A stretch of 64,000 nt of DNA, taken from positions 106,330,410 to 106,394,409 of the forward strand of contig CM063284.1 in assembly GCA_032173965.1 (NCBI GenBank). The letters are read 5' to 3'. Made by a program: the position numbers and the translations under genes. The stretch comes from Sitta carolinensis (Eukaryota; Chordata; Aves; Passeriformes; Sittidae). Shown in pieces: positions 12,501 through 27,500 of the stretch. Every line of letters starts with the position of its first letter. The stretch's first letter is position 1. A model generated the notes under the pieces. The model searched no databases. It had not been told where the DNA came from and was given only the letters and a program-made list of their open reading frames with translations.

Positions 12501-15500
12501 TGTATCCATTAATTCACGTGAGTTTTCTAAGCTTTTAATACCATTTCTGTTTGTTTACATACATTTTCCATCTCAGGTGGTCTACAAACCATCCAGCTCT
12601 CCTCTGCTTTCCTTCACCCAAATTTAAGACAACAAAACATTGCCAAATGGGTAAATTCTCTGCAAGAATACTTTCATTCACAGACATCTAGCAGCTACAG
12701 AACCAGAAGAACAGAAAGGCATTGACTGGGACAGCCAAATACATGGAAGAACACTGAGGGACTGGGATCTCCACTGTCCAAACACCAGCTGAAGTGGTCC
12801 AGCATGTTATGACAAGTCTGCTTGAAATAACCCAGACTTGAGAGATTTTTATAGAGCAGGTGCTTACTGTGAGGTTTCAAATTGCAGAAAGACAGCAACG
12901 ATCAAGGAGAGGCACCAATGACCACCTATAAGCTCACTGATTGTGCAAGGCTGGTACTGTCACTGGAAATCTGCCATTAGTTGGCAAAAAAAAAAAATCC
13001 CTGCTAAAGATGACAAACATGGTACATATCCTCCCTCACAAGAAAGAGAGGATGGGACTAGAACTAATGTCAAGTCTGATTGGATTGCTGGCAGTTAGGG
13101 CAGGGAAAAAACAAATACAAACAAAGTATGAAAAAAAAATAAACTATTTTTTTCCTATGGTCATCAAACAAATTAAAGCACTGATAACAGCTGCAGATAC
13201 TGTGCACAGGAGATGTCCTTCATTGTGAGCAGAATTAAGCATCTGAATGAATCCTGCATGCAGAAACAGACCAAAATCAAAGTAGCATTCACTATTTAGT
13301 TTCAGGTCAGCTTTGGGAATGATCTAGCACAGAAATAAAAACTTCCCTGGAAGCTTTTAATTATATTGCCTATTCAAATGACAAAACTTTCTATGCAATC
13401 ATTAGAAGCTCAAAGGCTCTTCACAAACCATTTTTACAATACAAAGGTCAATCTCTGGTTAAAAAAAATACAGCAAATTCAGTCAAAATTCCTCTGACCA
13501 ACTCTCCTTTAAAGTCTCCTCTCCCTAGATATTCATTTAGTTGCATTAATCAATAAAATGAAACAAAGTCTAATACTTTTCAACTTTGTTCTGAGGGTCT
13601 GTTTTTACCAATCAAAAAGCAAGACAAAATTTGTTGCTGAATGTAAGGTCTTCAGGTAATAATGCAGCCCCTGAAGGAGCACTACTAATTAATCCATTGA
13701 CAAGGAAGGGTTTCAGACACACAACTTTTTCCAAGGAAAGGTAATGAAGCTGTGAGCTTGAACCACTAAAATTATGGCTCTTCCCAAAAGAAACAGCAAT
13801 GCCATGATCCTACCTGAAAAGCTGAGGAGCCCAAACAAGGGAAAAAAACAATTCAAAGTGAAATAGATTGGAGGAAAGGGGAAAGCAAAACAGGCTTCCC
13901 TCTCAATTCTGCCCATTAGTTTAACACTAGCTGTAGCACATCTGCTGTGTTACCCTCAGCCTGACCCAAGTGCAGACGTGCCCTGAGGGATTTCATCCCC
14001 TGACAAACTTAACTGGAGACTATCAGTCTATGAAATCAGCAAACAATGCAAGGAGTTTGTGCATTACAGCATATTTAGGTGTACATTGCTCATAGGAGGA
14101 CCCTGCTCTGCTCTTCTGAAGGAAGAAAACCCTTTAACCCTTCTGAAATACAAGCTGCTCCTTAAAGGACAACCTGGTGATGCTGGCACCATGGCAACCG
14201 TGGCACCATGGCAACGGTGACAGTCAGTAACTTCATGATCTGCACAGCTTTGATCCAGCCACAAAGAAGTTATTTCAGCTGCTGTAAATTTCTTTGAGAA
14301 TGTTTATTTCATATTTACCTAAAAGCCTGCACTCATCTCCATCTTCTCTAAAGCATCTCTTTTCTCAAAGGAGATTTTGGTCACTCACTTCTGCCCTTTC
14401 TTTCTTTCTTTTTTTTAATTTTTTTTTTTAGAATTATAAAAACAACGATGGTAAATTCCAGGGGTTAAGAACACAATTAATTCCATGTATTGTGACTCAA
14501 AAGAAGCCAGAGTTTCAACATGCCTTTGCAGTCAAATGCCTAATGGTAATGATAAAACTTAGTTCTAGTGTAAATTAGTCTATCTGTTTTTCATAGCAGT
14601 AGATTATGACAAAGCTTAAAATCACCTACATGTTGCATTCAAAATATAGAACATATAAACAACAGAGGGAGAGGGTAAATCAAATGACACACAATCAGCA
14701 ACTTGCCCTCGCAAATTATTTCCACAACAAAAGCAGGACAAATGCTTGCCTCTAGAAAAATCATCAGATATTTTAGGGTGGCTTTTCTTTTTTACATTAT
14801 AAATACCTAAAACAAAAATTTCTTTACTGCAGATGAGTATTTCTATATATTAGATTTTTGACTGCTATGAGAAAGTAGATTTCTTAATTAGCCCTAGTAT
14901 GTGTTTAGAGGGAAGATAATCCTCTGCATTTCTGTGCCTTAGTACCTATATGCAGTTCCAGTGTTTAAAGAATTAGTTATGCATACTCTACTTTCTATCA
15001 CATTTGTGAAGATTTTTTTTCAGTGCTGTTTTCTGTAAGTTCTTTTTGTTTCCAGGATTTGGTGACCAATACAACCATGATGTTGATCCTGCAAGTGCAA
15101 GGTGGTGCCAGCTGGTGTCTGCATCCTTAAAGCTTCCTTAAAGTCATTGAGCATTGTGTCTTACCAGATTAGTACATGATTAATGTACAATCCTTTCAGA
15201 TTAATATGCTACAATAACTAGTTTTTAACCCTGAGCATCATGTGATTATCAAAAGAACTGCTGAACTGCTGTCTAACTTCATAATTTTTAAATTCCATGT
15301 AAGACCAAAAAGGGGCCAAGCTATTGTGCTTGCACCTTATGCATCTCATCAGCAGTTTGGCTGCAGGAGAAAATGAACCATTAAGGCTTAATTTCTTGGC
15401 TTTGAATAATTTCTAGAGGATCCTCTGCCTTCCTCTTTGAGGAATGTGGCACCTGTCTTACAACTCTCAGTCATACCAAGACTTTAAATATAGTTTATAG

Positions 15501-18500
15501 ATAGCCATTTTAACTCTTGGCCTTAATTTTCTTGTCTCTCCACTGTTGCTCTCTTTTTTAAACTGTACAACAGCCACCACAAAGATATGATGATTACTTT
15601 ATGTTGCAGAAACATCTTATAATGTTTAAGTACAGTAAGGAAAGAAGGATATGTGGATTACAGAGTGCAATTAGTAGAATCTATATAAGAAAATTCCCCT
15701 CATATGACAAACAGGGTATCATGGTCATATTTGCAATGATCAAAGAGGAACAAGGCAAGATATGACTCTTCCTTTTCAGTAAGACCTACATCAATCAATG
15801 TATAAACATGTATCTATATATGCATTTATATATAAATGTGTACCATATATATACACACTACAGAAATATGTAAACATACATGACTGATGAGACAGGACTG
15901 AACTATTGCAACAATTATTCTGCTTTCCTCAAAAAAGAGAGACATTTAAAGAAAATCAAAACTTTTTGCTCCTTGGAAAATACAACATTCAGTTGAAAAT
16001 TATGGTACCGATTTCTTTCTAAACATTAAGTAGCCACTTCACACAACCTTCACTCAGACATAAAGATCAGACTTTCTGATCAAAGACAAAGAAGAATCAT
16101 TTGCCTCTCTATTGGAGATGATGGCCAAAACATCCATTTCCCCTTCTAAGACTAAGAGCTCAAGCAGTGACACCAATCTTCAGCCTCCAAAGTGGCTATA
16201 GTACAGATCCCAACTTTAACAGTATCTCTGCTCATATTTAAAATATTTCTCTTAAATGTGCCCATCTAAAATCCAGATACAGTTATTAGTTTCAGAGTTC
16301 CACTTTTGAAGACACAAAGGGAACAGTCTGCACAATTCTTGTAATTGCTGTTGCTAGGCATGCTTTGCTGAGAAGGAAACACAGTCATGATTCAAACAGG
16401 TGTGCGCACATGCACCAGCCTAACAGCATCTGTTCAGGTCAGTTCTGCAAATGGGAGGCACAATCCATGCAGCTGAATCTTTGTCAAGTAAGGACAACAA
16501 AAATCATTTAACAAGGGACACAAGGTTTCTTTATACCAAATAAATTTGATTTTCTTTGAATTTGCTAAGAAGCACTTTGCCCATTCTTGCTATTTCACCA
16601 AACTTAAAACCCAACACCCCCTGTTTCCTGTAGACGCTTCATCACTATAATGCTTAACTGTACTTTTCCTGTATATTTTCAGCCTGTCAAAGAGTCTCTT
16701 TTGCTTATAGGCTGCCTCATTACTGCAAAGGCCTTAAACAGCTCCTGACATTTAGCCTCTCCCCTTAAACTTCTAAGTTCAGAAGCTGAGAGGGAAATGA
16801 TTCATCATATTGTTCATATTTTATGAATTATTAAATATTTGTGTAAGGGAATAAGTATTTCAACAGTAACAACAACAACAACTGTAAAGTGTTCTACTTA
16901 CTAGGACCACAGACAAAGACTGGGTTGGGCTAAGATAAGGTTTAATCAAGTATTGGATGATGGCAGAAAATTCAGGAGAATTTATAATTCTCCCCTAATA
17001 CAGCAAGTCTGGCATCAATGTGCACATCAGAGAAAAAGAGGTATTTGTATCTTGACCTTGGTTGATACAAAACTTACATCTCATGGCATGCAGTTTATTA
17101 ATCTTTACTTTCTGTCTTGGAAAAATTTCCATATAATGTCTATTATTGCTGAAATTGTTCAGTTCCTGCAACCTTTTAAGCAGATCCAAGCCTGTAAAAA
17201 GTATACACCTCTCTTTACTTTTACTCAGTCTCAGTATTATCGTCTGTTTGAGACACTGAATTTTACTGATCAGTAATATGGTACACTGTGTAAAATAATT
17301 ACTTTTTCTATCTGTTTTGAGAAGTATTGATTTTCAGTTTTGGGCAGCAGTCAGCTGTACTAACTCTCTGCTGCTGCAAAATACCAGAATAAAATACACT
17401 TTATCTTATATTAAGCTCAGCAAGGGCTAGCTTTCTGGCATTCCAAGTTATTCTTCATCTCATGAGATCATGAAGATAACTCAGATGAAACACCCATGAT
17501 TTTCATTGTCACACTTAAGTGGTGAATTTAACAGTCAAACTGAGAGTTTGCTATGTATATCTGGCAAGAAAGTTGCTGGCTTCTTGGGAAGGAATGAGAT
17601 CAGCATCACCTATGCCTATCTTCTTCCCAAGTGCTGGATGCTCACGAGTGGGCATCAGTCAGGAACGGTTACTATAACTGCCTTGCAGGGGAGGATGCAC
17701 TTCCAAGCTCCTCACAGGTGAACCACGACCTCCACAGTAGCAGCTCAGTGCTGGCTCAGCTGGCATCCAGGAGAAAAGTAAAAACTGGTTCCAGCAGACA
17801 GCGTGTGCACTAGATAATACCTTCACAAAATAGACCAGAAGCTTGAGAGCAGTAAATGCCCTCTGAGCAACCTGGGAACCCAACAACAAAGTTTTCTTCT
17901 CCACATAGGCCTCAGGCAGGAGCACTTCCCCCTCAGCTGTGCACTCTGAAGTCACTGCCATAACTGACCCAAAGACCCAGAGGGGGACTAGCCCAAGACT
18001 CATCACATCTGGAGCCCTTTGCCATAGAGAGGGGTGTTAAGTGGGATGCTGTATACCTTCTCAGAGATTGCTCTTTCCATGCTAGACTGCCTGAAGGTCA
18101 ATGCTGAACTCTGCAGATGGAGGCTGTTGTCAGTTCAAGATCTGTGCATTTCTTGAGTGCATCTTCAAACCCCTCCTTGCCCCCAGTGTCACTGCTGTAA
18201 GAGAACAGACCTTGTGCATGCTGCTTTTCTTATGTATGGAAAGCCCAAATGCTGCTGAAAGGGTTCAAGTGGGCTGTGAAAACCAATGAGGATGCCCTCT
18301 TTAAGGGGAATATTTTAGTGAAAAGAAATGCAATGCAATTTTCCATTGTTAAAATCTATAGACACACCTGAAGTGCCTATGTTCTTTGTCAACATTATCA
18401 GATGTAAAACATTTTTCTGTCATGACTAATTCAGAACTCTGTGGAGGATATCAGCAGTATCAAAATAGCATAGGAAACTTTGGAATGCGTAATCAAGGTT

Positions 18501-21500
18501 TTTTTAAAAAATCTGTTAGCAAAAATAGCAAGTTTCCATCAGCCTCTCTCCCAGATGATACAGTTTTGGTATTTCTATGCATGTATAAAGTCCATTTCCT
18601 ATTGTATTTCCCATCTCACAGCTCCTTTGGGAAAACCTAATTCATAAACAAACAATTCCCAGAGAAGATAACTAAATCTCCCTACTGACCCCTTTCCATA
18701 TTACCCAAAAATAATAAAAGAGGCACAGTCTCTGCATTGCCATTCTTTGGTGTGTTTATGCTGTTTTAGTAATGATGTAATGGAAAGAAAGTGACATGCT
18801 ATTATTACTATTATTGTGCTAAGGACTGCAAGGAAGAATTGGTTTTTTTAAGGTTTTATTTTTCCATCTAAAAATGACAGCATTTCCAGGGCTTTCTTAC
18901 CATTAAATATTACAAAAGGTCAAAATATTCCATCGGAAATGTAAAAAAATGTGATACTTGAAAAAACGGGTTTTTAAAAACATTTATACAGCTGATCAAT
19001 TTTGAGCAACGCCTTTTATAAGAAATGTCAGAAGGTTACACACTGTGGGCCTCAGCAGTCTCTGTGTGTCCTATGCATGGGAAAACAGTGACAGAAGTGA
19101 CTATAGCTGACTATACTCTCGGACTCTCATTTCCTCCAAAAAGACTTGGGGAAGCCTTTGCAAGGCAGACCCACTCCCTTCTGTCCCCTTAGAACAACCA
19201 TCCACAGCAACATGCATGGAGAGAAAGAAGGACTCTGCCCTCTTCCCCTCCGTGCAGGCTGTGTGTAGGTCAAGAACAGCCCACAGTCATCTCCTGAGAT
19301 TCTCTGAAGCCTATGTGACTTCCTTGAATACCATGTATTTCAGGAACAGAATAATCCATTTAGTCTGCCTTCCCTAGAGCTCTATGGCTGTTTGATGAGT
19401 TTTGTTGAAAGTCAAAATCTAATCCTTAAACAGGCGTACAGAGTTGGACTGAGAAATGAATGCATTTGAGGTTTGGCAAATGTTGGTATGAGTTGGAGAG
19501 AAAGAGAAAGACACAGAGACCTGTTTCAGAGAGCAGCAGCTGAAGTTTCTGAAGGAAGCCACCTGAAGTGTGACACCCAGAGCCTGTCATAGAAGTCAAG
19601 GCTCAAGACCTGTGAGAGAGCCCAGAGACATTTCACCCATGAAGGTATTCAAAAATCAACAGGGCACATTTTGAAAAGAACAGAGAACCGCACAGCAGAA
19701 GAATGTGGCTATATCTTTCTCGTTTTTGGAAGCCCAGCCTCAGCTAGCTTTGGAGCCTTCTACATTAGTATGTTAAAGAGCGCACTGTTCTCCCATGTAA
19801 TTTTGGCATTTACATCAGAGCATTAGCAACGGAAATGACTTCCAATACAGTTCTCATTCTTTTGACTTCTCTTTGTCACGATAATGATTCATCTCCCAGC
19901 CTCAGCTCTCCATATGCTAGTAACTCCAGGAGACTAAATAAAAACCATGGAAGACTAGGAATCTATTATGCAGAGGAACAAATTAACCTGCAATCTTTGC
20001 AATTTAAAATTCTGTTAGACTAAAAAAAAATTACTGTTGAATTGTTGTACTGTACATATACATGGTTTATCAAAGCTAGGAATGAAAAAATATCTTCCAA
20101 AGATACTCCAAGCTCATGGTTCTGCCTTTACCTTTACATTAAAGAACATGCTGGTAGCAAACATATATTTCAAATGGATATCATAATAGATAAAAGGAAA
20201 CAAACTATTTCAGAGCATCTCTAGGGCTCAGAGTTAATGTCTGCTGAAACTGGATTTATTATATTAACCACAGATGAAAATTGTGCTACTATACCACCCC
20301 AAAGTCACAACATATAGCTTTGTGGGGACCATGTCATGCCCAAAAGCTGTGTAGCGGGCTTTTTCAGTGGATACACAATTGCAGCCATTTACACCACCCT
20401 CACAATATTAAAATTTTCCATTACCTGGAGATTCAAAATCTCCAACAAGTCTCAGCTGTTCTTACATTGCAACAGTCCCCCAGGGAGCCTGTGTCACTTA
20501 GCTTTGTGAGCCGTGCAGCCCACAATGAAGTTGTTATGGAGACTGATGTCTCCCCAGCAATTATATGGTGTAATTAGTGTTGGCTGCTACAATATAACTA
20601 TGAAGCTGTCTCCATGGAAACTACCCGAAAACCGGTATTTTGAAGGTTTCAGCAACTAGTCTTTTTTACAGACCCTTACAATGCAGTGAAGTTCACACTG
20701 ATTGACTTCTCTGCTTGAAGCTCAGCTGAGAAACACATTTTCTTTTCCAAGGTATTTGCATAGTCCCCATGATGATTCATGGGAATCAATTATGTGTAGC
20801 AAGAATAAATGTACATATTTTATACGGTGAGGACCAATCACAAAGCAATAAGGATTTTTACCGCTTTTAGTTGTCTTTAATCATATATGTCTGCACATCC
20901 GCATACATGAGAGTGTACAAGGTGTGTGGATGAAGCAAGTTCAGTTCTACTTTTATGGACCCCTTTTTGGAATCTTTGAAAACTTCAGGGTAATGGAACC
21001 TCCCTTTCTCAGATTAGAGATGCACTTCTAACCACCCTGGCACCACAAAGAGCTCCTACCAGTAGAGTCCAGATGGGTCTAGGATACTAGTCTCCCTCTC
21101 TCTCAGGGTTTTGGCTTGAAGCTGAACAGTTTTTCCAGGTTGGATGAGCAGAGATCTTGAGACAATCTTGCACAAAGTGCAGGATCTTTGCCGCATGGAA
21201 ACACACTGTGTTTATGGGACTTCAGTGGGAGTTTATGACATTTTTGCCTAAAGCTTTATGAGGTCCAAGCCAAGAAAACAATGAGATTTTCAGCCAAGAA
21301 TCTCACTGTCACTTTTGCCTGAGCCAGCAGCATGCAAAGAAGACACTACTTCCGTCTATAATATAAGCAAGTGGGCAAGTGCCAGAAAACAAAACACATT
21401 CATGTTCTAGTTATGATATACATATAAAATTTTTAAACAGACTTTGCAATTCCAGAATCCTTTTCCATTAAGGCAGAGAAGAACAAAGGAGAGACATTTA

Positions 21501-24500
21501 ATTCAGAAGGTACCCATGACAGGACTCTTTTATAAATTTCCTGCAAGTAAATAGCCCCCAGAAGAATATTTTCTAGCACTTGCATGCTAAGCAGCAGTGA
21601 GAGAGGAATTAAGAGGTATACAAATTGAAGCACATGTTTTAGCAGAGGCTTTAAGATTGCAACAATGTGGACAATCAAGAATTCATTTAATTTCTCTTGG
21701 TCGGTATGCCCCTGGAATTACAGCAGATAAAATTCTCATGTAAAATGCTATATATGAAGAGAGGTTCATTGAGCATAACAAGGCTAGGAGCCCCAGAAGA
21801 CCTACAGTTGTGGCCTCTCCATTTTCTGAGAATCAGAAAAAAAGACAATTTCTGTTTTAATAAAAATATCAGTACTTTTCCAGCCATTAAAATGGATATC
21901 ATGAATTATTTTTGCACTGGCATGAAGAGGAATCTAGTCTATCCATTCCCTTCAAGAAACTATGGGGAGCAAAAAAGCAAAAATACAGACACAAAATATA
22001 AAATCCAAGACAACAGGAGCCATTCTGAATAGCAGGAAGGATTCTGAGCAGCTATTTAATGTTTGGGGGGAGACTAAACCTGCTGGGGTGTAAGTGCACT
22101 TGGTACACAGAATTCACTGATAAGAGATGCTTTCAGACACTCCTGCAAAGCTGCTTTCGCAATATCTGGCAGCCAGCATTAAACACAGGATGACCTGGGG
22201 CATACACATCTAAAGTTAACAAACAAGGAACCAAAGCAGCTGTCAGAGGATGTTTTTATGTATTAGGGAGCCTCCAACACTGTTCGGATAAATTATAGAT
22301 TACATAATAGTGCCTGGGATGTTTATATAGAAAATAGTTGCATACTCCTGATCTGATTATTCTGTATTTCCTTCCAACCCATGCATAGGAAAATCAGTGT
22401 AAACCCTAACACAACTTAATTTTGGTTATTCAATTTCCTTTCTCCAGGTGAGGGAAGAAGAAAAAAAGAACTCAAAATCTACTGACCTTCCCATTTGTTC
22501 TTCCTGTTTATAATAAGCTGCCTCAATAGGTTCCTATCGGAAATAAGCTGAATTCTCTACTACAAGTTTATTAGGATAACACTAAACATGATATGGGAAT
22601 ATGAATTCATAAGTAACTAGCATCTTGCTGAATTTTTCCATTCTATTAATGATTTAAATTATTTCTGTTGCTTAATTTTTAGAGACCCTAACAGGCTTCA
22701 TCTTCAGATATAGATTGGCAACCTTAATCAAAACAAACTCACTGACAGCACAGTTACAGCTCATTAGCACTCTCACCAGATGCTTCTGTCTGTATATATG
22801 AGCATCTCCATTTTTTTCTTTCCAGTACATGACCCGTGATACTAGCACAGCTTTCAAATTAAAACAAGAAATCTTAGTACAGCTTCAAATCCTTGCTCTT
22901 CTGGGGATTAAATCAGTGCAAGGTTATGACAAAGCATTTCATATTTCTTGGACTTCTTAAACACTTTTTTTATAAGATCACTGATTTTTTTTTTTTTTTC
23001 ATTTCTCAGGAATTTATACAGATATGACTAATACATACACTATTTGCTTTCACAGAAAAAGTGTAGAGAGTATTTGTCACTATAATTATCACACAGGACT
23101 TTATACACAGATGAAACCTGTGCTTCATTTGTCTCTGTACAAAGAAATACTCTGACATGAAAGCTGTCAGAAATCATTACAGGGAAGAATTTTAAAACTT
23201 CATCCATTAATTAAGTTGCTGCAGCCAAAGTAAAGATCATAACAACAAGTTATGACCCAGCTCCAGTTTTTAAGTGAATGAAAAATCAGAGGGCAGGGAA
23301 GCCAAATATGTGGGCTTCACAAAGAATGTGTTCTTGGATGTGCAAAGCAGAGCCGATCAGATCTCATGGTTAATTTATTGGAAATGTAGCTGTGACAACG
23401 ATCTCAGCCCCAGCTCATCAGTCACATAGGTACAAAGCATCCAAATGGAAAACAGATTTTCCGATTCTCTGCACCTCCCGAGAGGCCTGTGCTGCTGTGT
23501 GAGGACTACAGCATTCTCCTTTCTTGGCTCATTTGCAAGATAAACATATTCTGGCCTCAAACACTGCTCCTTTCCAACTGCTGGTGAAAACTCCAGTCAG
23601 TCTGAGAGATTAAGAGGATGATCTAGGGCACTACTCAATCCAAGAAAAATGCTCATGTGGGAACGCAAAGCTGTTGTTGTGACCAGAGATGTTTTTTTAT
23701 TTTTTCCACTGGATCTCAATCTGCAAGTTCAGATACAAATACTTTTTATCTTTATTCTTTATCCACATTGACTTCCTTCCTTTTTTTTTTTTTTCTTTTT
23801 TTTTTTTTTCTTTTTTTTTTTTTTTTCTAAAAGGAGACAGAGCCAGACACCTAGACTTAAACAGATTTTTACAGTGCTAGTTAAATGCTGCTTTTCTGCA
23901 CTTACAATGATTTAAGATGTGACTGACACAGCCCTCATACCTGTGCAATGCCGAGCTGGATCAGTACATAGTTTTAACATTTTCAAACACCTGCAGGAAG
24001 TAGTATTAATGATCAGACAGATAGAACTCAAACCTTAACTACACAAATACAGTACATAAATTTAGAGTTCTTTGTAGGTATAAGGTTTCCTGGGAGAGAT
24101 TTTTGGGATCTGGAGTATCAGCCCCTACCCTTAAGGCAAGCTCCTGTACAGCTCTTGCTTTTTGCCTGTCTGTGTCTCTGTGCTTTCATCCCTGTTCTAA
24201 AACTGATGTATGGTGCTTCCAAACTTTTCAAGCATGCACTGAATTCTAACCCCAAATCAGCTGCATTTCAGCACTCAAAGCAGCAGTTCCTCCGTGCTCC
24301 TCATGCATCCTTAGATGGGTATGATAGAACCCTAAAACAAGTCACATAGAAGCTTTAAAACACTAGTGGAAGACATCAGGGAAACTGCTAGTGTTGATAA
24401 AATTATTAGTGCTACAGATAGATCTCATGTCGTCATTATTATTGTTCTCTTCAAACTCAAGATAAGACATATAATTTGAGCACTAGGTTAGAAGTTACAA

Positions 24501-27500
24501 CAGGAAAAGGACTAATTGCTTTGTTACAAAAACCTTCCAAGCAAGATAATTAAACCATGTGCATTAAAAAGCATGCACTTTTAAGACTAAAGAACAGATT
24601 AAATTCTCCCAGTGACACAGGGACAAGTTTTAATTTGCTATGAAGGCACATAATTTCATTGACAACAGTGGCTAGAACAAGCTTTGTATCACTTATATCA
24701 AGAGATGGCCAAACCCCCACAAATCTAGAAACCCTTGAACTCTGAGAAAACTTTGATCCAGTCCAGACTTTATGGCTCTGATCCACTTCAGCTGGGACGG
24801 ACACAAATTTGCTTAAAATGTATTTCACAATACACCTTTGCCTGCATTTTTTTCCAGCAGGTCATAAATACCACATGTAAAACCATTCACAAAACCTACC
24901 AGCAGAGCCAGCTATTCCAATCTTCAGCCCAGAATGTTAAACAAAAACCAACAAAAAAAAAAAGAAAAAAAACCAAAACAAAACAAAACAAAACAAAACA
25001 AAAAAACCCACCAAAAAACCCCACAAACAAAAAAAAACCAAACAAACAAAAAAAAACAAAACAAAAAAAATAAACCAAAAAAGAAACCAAAAGACACACC
25101 CCCCCTCCCAGAAACCAAAACCCAAACAAATAAAAAACAACAACTCCCCCACACACAAAACCGAAAAACCCAAAACCACTCAAGAGCAAGTTTTAGATCA
25201 GTTGACTTTGCTACCAAGGAGCAAGAAGAAAGCTAAGGTGCTAAAATCTGCACAGTCAGAATGTTTGGAAGAAACACAAACTATTGAGAAATACCATGTG
25301 ACTTGTACAGTGGGGAACAGCTTGCAAAGCACAAACCAATTCATATCACTCCACTCTTGTTATCCCCAGAAGAATCAGACTCATTTGACAACAGTTTCTA
25401 AAGAAGTATATTGTGCAAATCTAGGTTTGTGGGGAGGAGTGGGGGGAGGCTGATAATGTGACAGCTTCATTCACTGTAGTAGAAAATGTGAGATCACAAA
25501 CCGCATCAGAAGATTGTGGTTTTCAGATGACCAAGCTGAAAGTGATGAAACTAAGTAAAAGCTAACCAGGGAAAAGGAATCTGACAAGCTCTTTAGACTG
25601 CATTCACCACTGATAACTTAAAAACTGAGTTATTAGCTTCGATCAAGTACAGCCAGACCCTAGATCCACAGATCATAGCATAATTCCAGAAGGAATGGAC
25701 CTCAGGAGGTCAGACTGGGTTGCTTAGGGCTTTATCCAGTTGGGTCTTGCTTGTAAATCTTCAAAGACGGAAACAGCACAGCCTTCCTTGGCAACCTCTG
25801 CCCTTGCCTGACTTGTCCTTGGGGTGAAAAAATTTTCCCTTGTACCCAACCTGAACCTCTCTGATTATTTTACACACCCCTACAGAGCACTGTGAATAGT
25901 CTGGATCTGTCTTCTGGATGATTTCTCCATAGCTGTTTCTTAGGGGCTCCCAAAGATATCCCTCTTGCAGGCTGAACAAACCTGGTTCAGCAGCCACTCC
26001 CCAAAATGCAAGTGATCCAGTCCCCTGACTTTCCTGGCAACCCTTTGCCAAACTCATTCCAGTTGACCAATATCTTCCCTGTATTGAGGTGCCTAAAACA
26101 AGTCTCCCTATTCCAGATGTCAAATAATAAGTCCTGAGGAGAGGGTCATGATCACTTCCATGAATTTACTGTCTATCCTATTATAAGTACAGCCTAGGAT
26201 ACTTTGGGGGTTTTTAGCTGCTAGGGCACAGTGCTGCATCATGTCCTGCTTGCTGTCTACCAAAATCTCAGGTCCTTTTCCATAGAGTTGCTTCCCAGCA
26301 GTGCAGTCCTCAGGCTCTATTATTGTCACCAACTCCTCCTTTTCATGTGCAGGCTTCATATCTGCCCTTGATGAATTTTCTAAGATTTCTGTTGGCCCAT
26401 ACCTCCAGCCTGTCCAGATCTCTCTGGAAGTCAACCCTATCCTCCAGTGTTATTTACAGGTCCTCCAATTTGGTGTCCCTTAGAAATGTGAATAATTCTT
26501 AAAAAAAGATACTATATAGGAAAGGAAGGACCAGGACAGATCCCTGTGCCACTCCACTTGTCACAAGACTTCAATTAGAGTAGGAGTCATTAACCTCTAC
26601 CTCCTGAACCTGATGCTCCAACCATGTTTTTACTTATCTAGTTGTCTGCCCATCCAGACTGTAGTACTCCAATTTCTATGTAATAATGTTGTGGAACATA
26701 CCATAAAAAGCCCTGGTAATGTCAGGGCAAATGACATCCTCAGCTCTCTCCTGCAACAAAAACAGTGAGAGTTCTGGTATTGAACTTCAGGGAATTAGCT
26801 GTGACTCGTGGCTCAGGAAAGATACACCGCAAACAATTGCTGGTGCACACACTCACAGAAGTATTCTCCAAAACAGTTTTGGAAAGTATAGTATTCAGTA
26901 GTCCAAATGTTTAGCTGCAATAATAATCTCAGTTCCATTAGACTCAGTCTATACACAGTGTTTCTTCTCAGAGAATGATCCTGGGATATTACACACCATA
27001 TATTTGTTGCCTCAACTCTGTGTGCAGGTTGCAATACAGGACCAAGGAAGCGTCAAGGAGGAATAGCAAGAGAAACTAGAGAGATGCAGAAATTCCTCAT
27101 TTCTCCTGGGAGATGCACAGATCCACTGCATTCCAGTGAGGGTCTTTCTCTTACCTTTGCAAGGAAACTCCATGCTGCATATTGCCCTGAGGTTGTGCTG
27201 CTTTTTAGCTTCACTGTGTGCAACATCAGAAAGAATCCCAACAGTCCACTGCAAAGGATGGGGAAAGCTTGTTAATAAAATATCTTATTTTCAACTAAAC
27301 AACCTCTTACAGATATCTTGGTTTTCCTGAAGAACTGAAGAACTGCAGTATTAATCCCATTTGGAGAAAGAAAGCTAGTTGACAAGAAGCTTACATTATG
27401 TCCAGTACATCTAGGGTTTTGTTCAGTCAGTGACTAGAATCTCTTAAGGCTGGCCCCTAATGCACTTGCATAATCAGAAAAGTAGAGATTATTAAAAACA

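Larger units (their letters stand above)
6573..27154 (-). other. TMEM241: TMEM241 intron 13 (20.6 kb)
   Basis: This is the longest intron. Recognised contents are a CR1 (25670-26735), an A/C-only tract (24937-25180), a poly-T tract (23781-23827), tandem X-box-like sites (14184-14217), a possible old CR1 scrap (7195-7350), a 16-bp palindrome (8076-8091) and small microsatellites (AAC near 16867-16880, AT-rich near 15790-15860). I see no coding exon, RNA gene or other transposon in the remaining sequence, but very old repeats could be missed by eye. Confidence 0.8.

Noticed and set aside
17659..18006. 115-codon minus-strand frame with a hydrophobic start
   Set aside because: No recognised family, no supporting splice sites, and it lies deep inside an intron. 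Most likely chance.
24896..25236. Several frames of about 80-110 codons rich in K/N/T/Q or F/V/G
   Set aside because: Translations of the A/C-only tract; low complexity.
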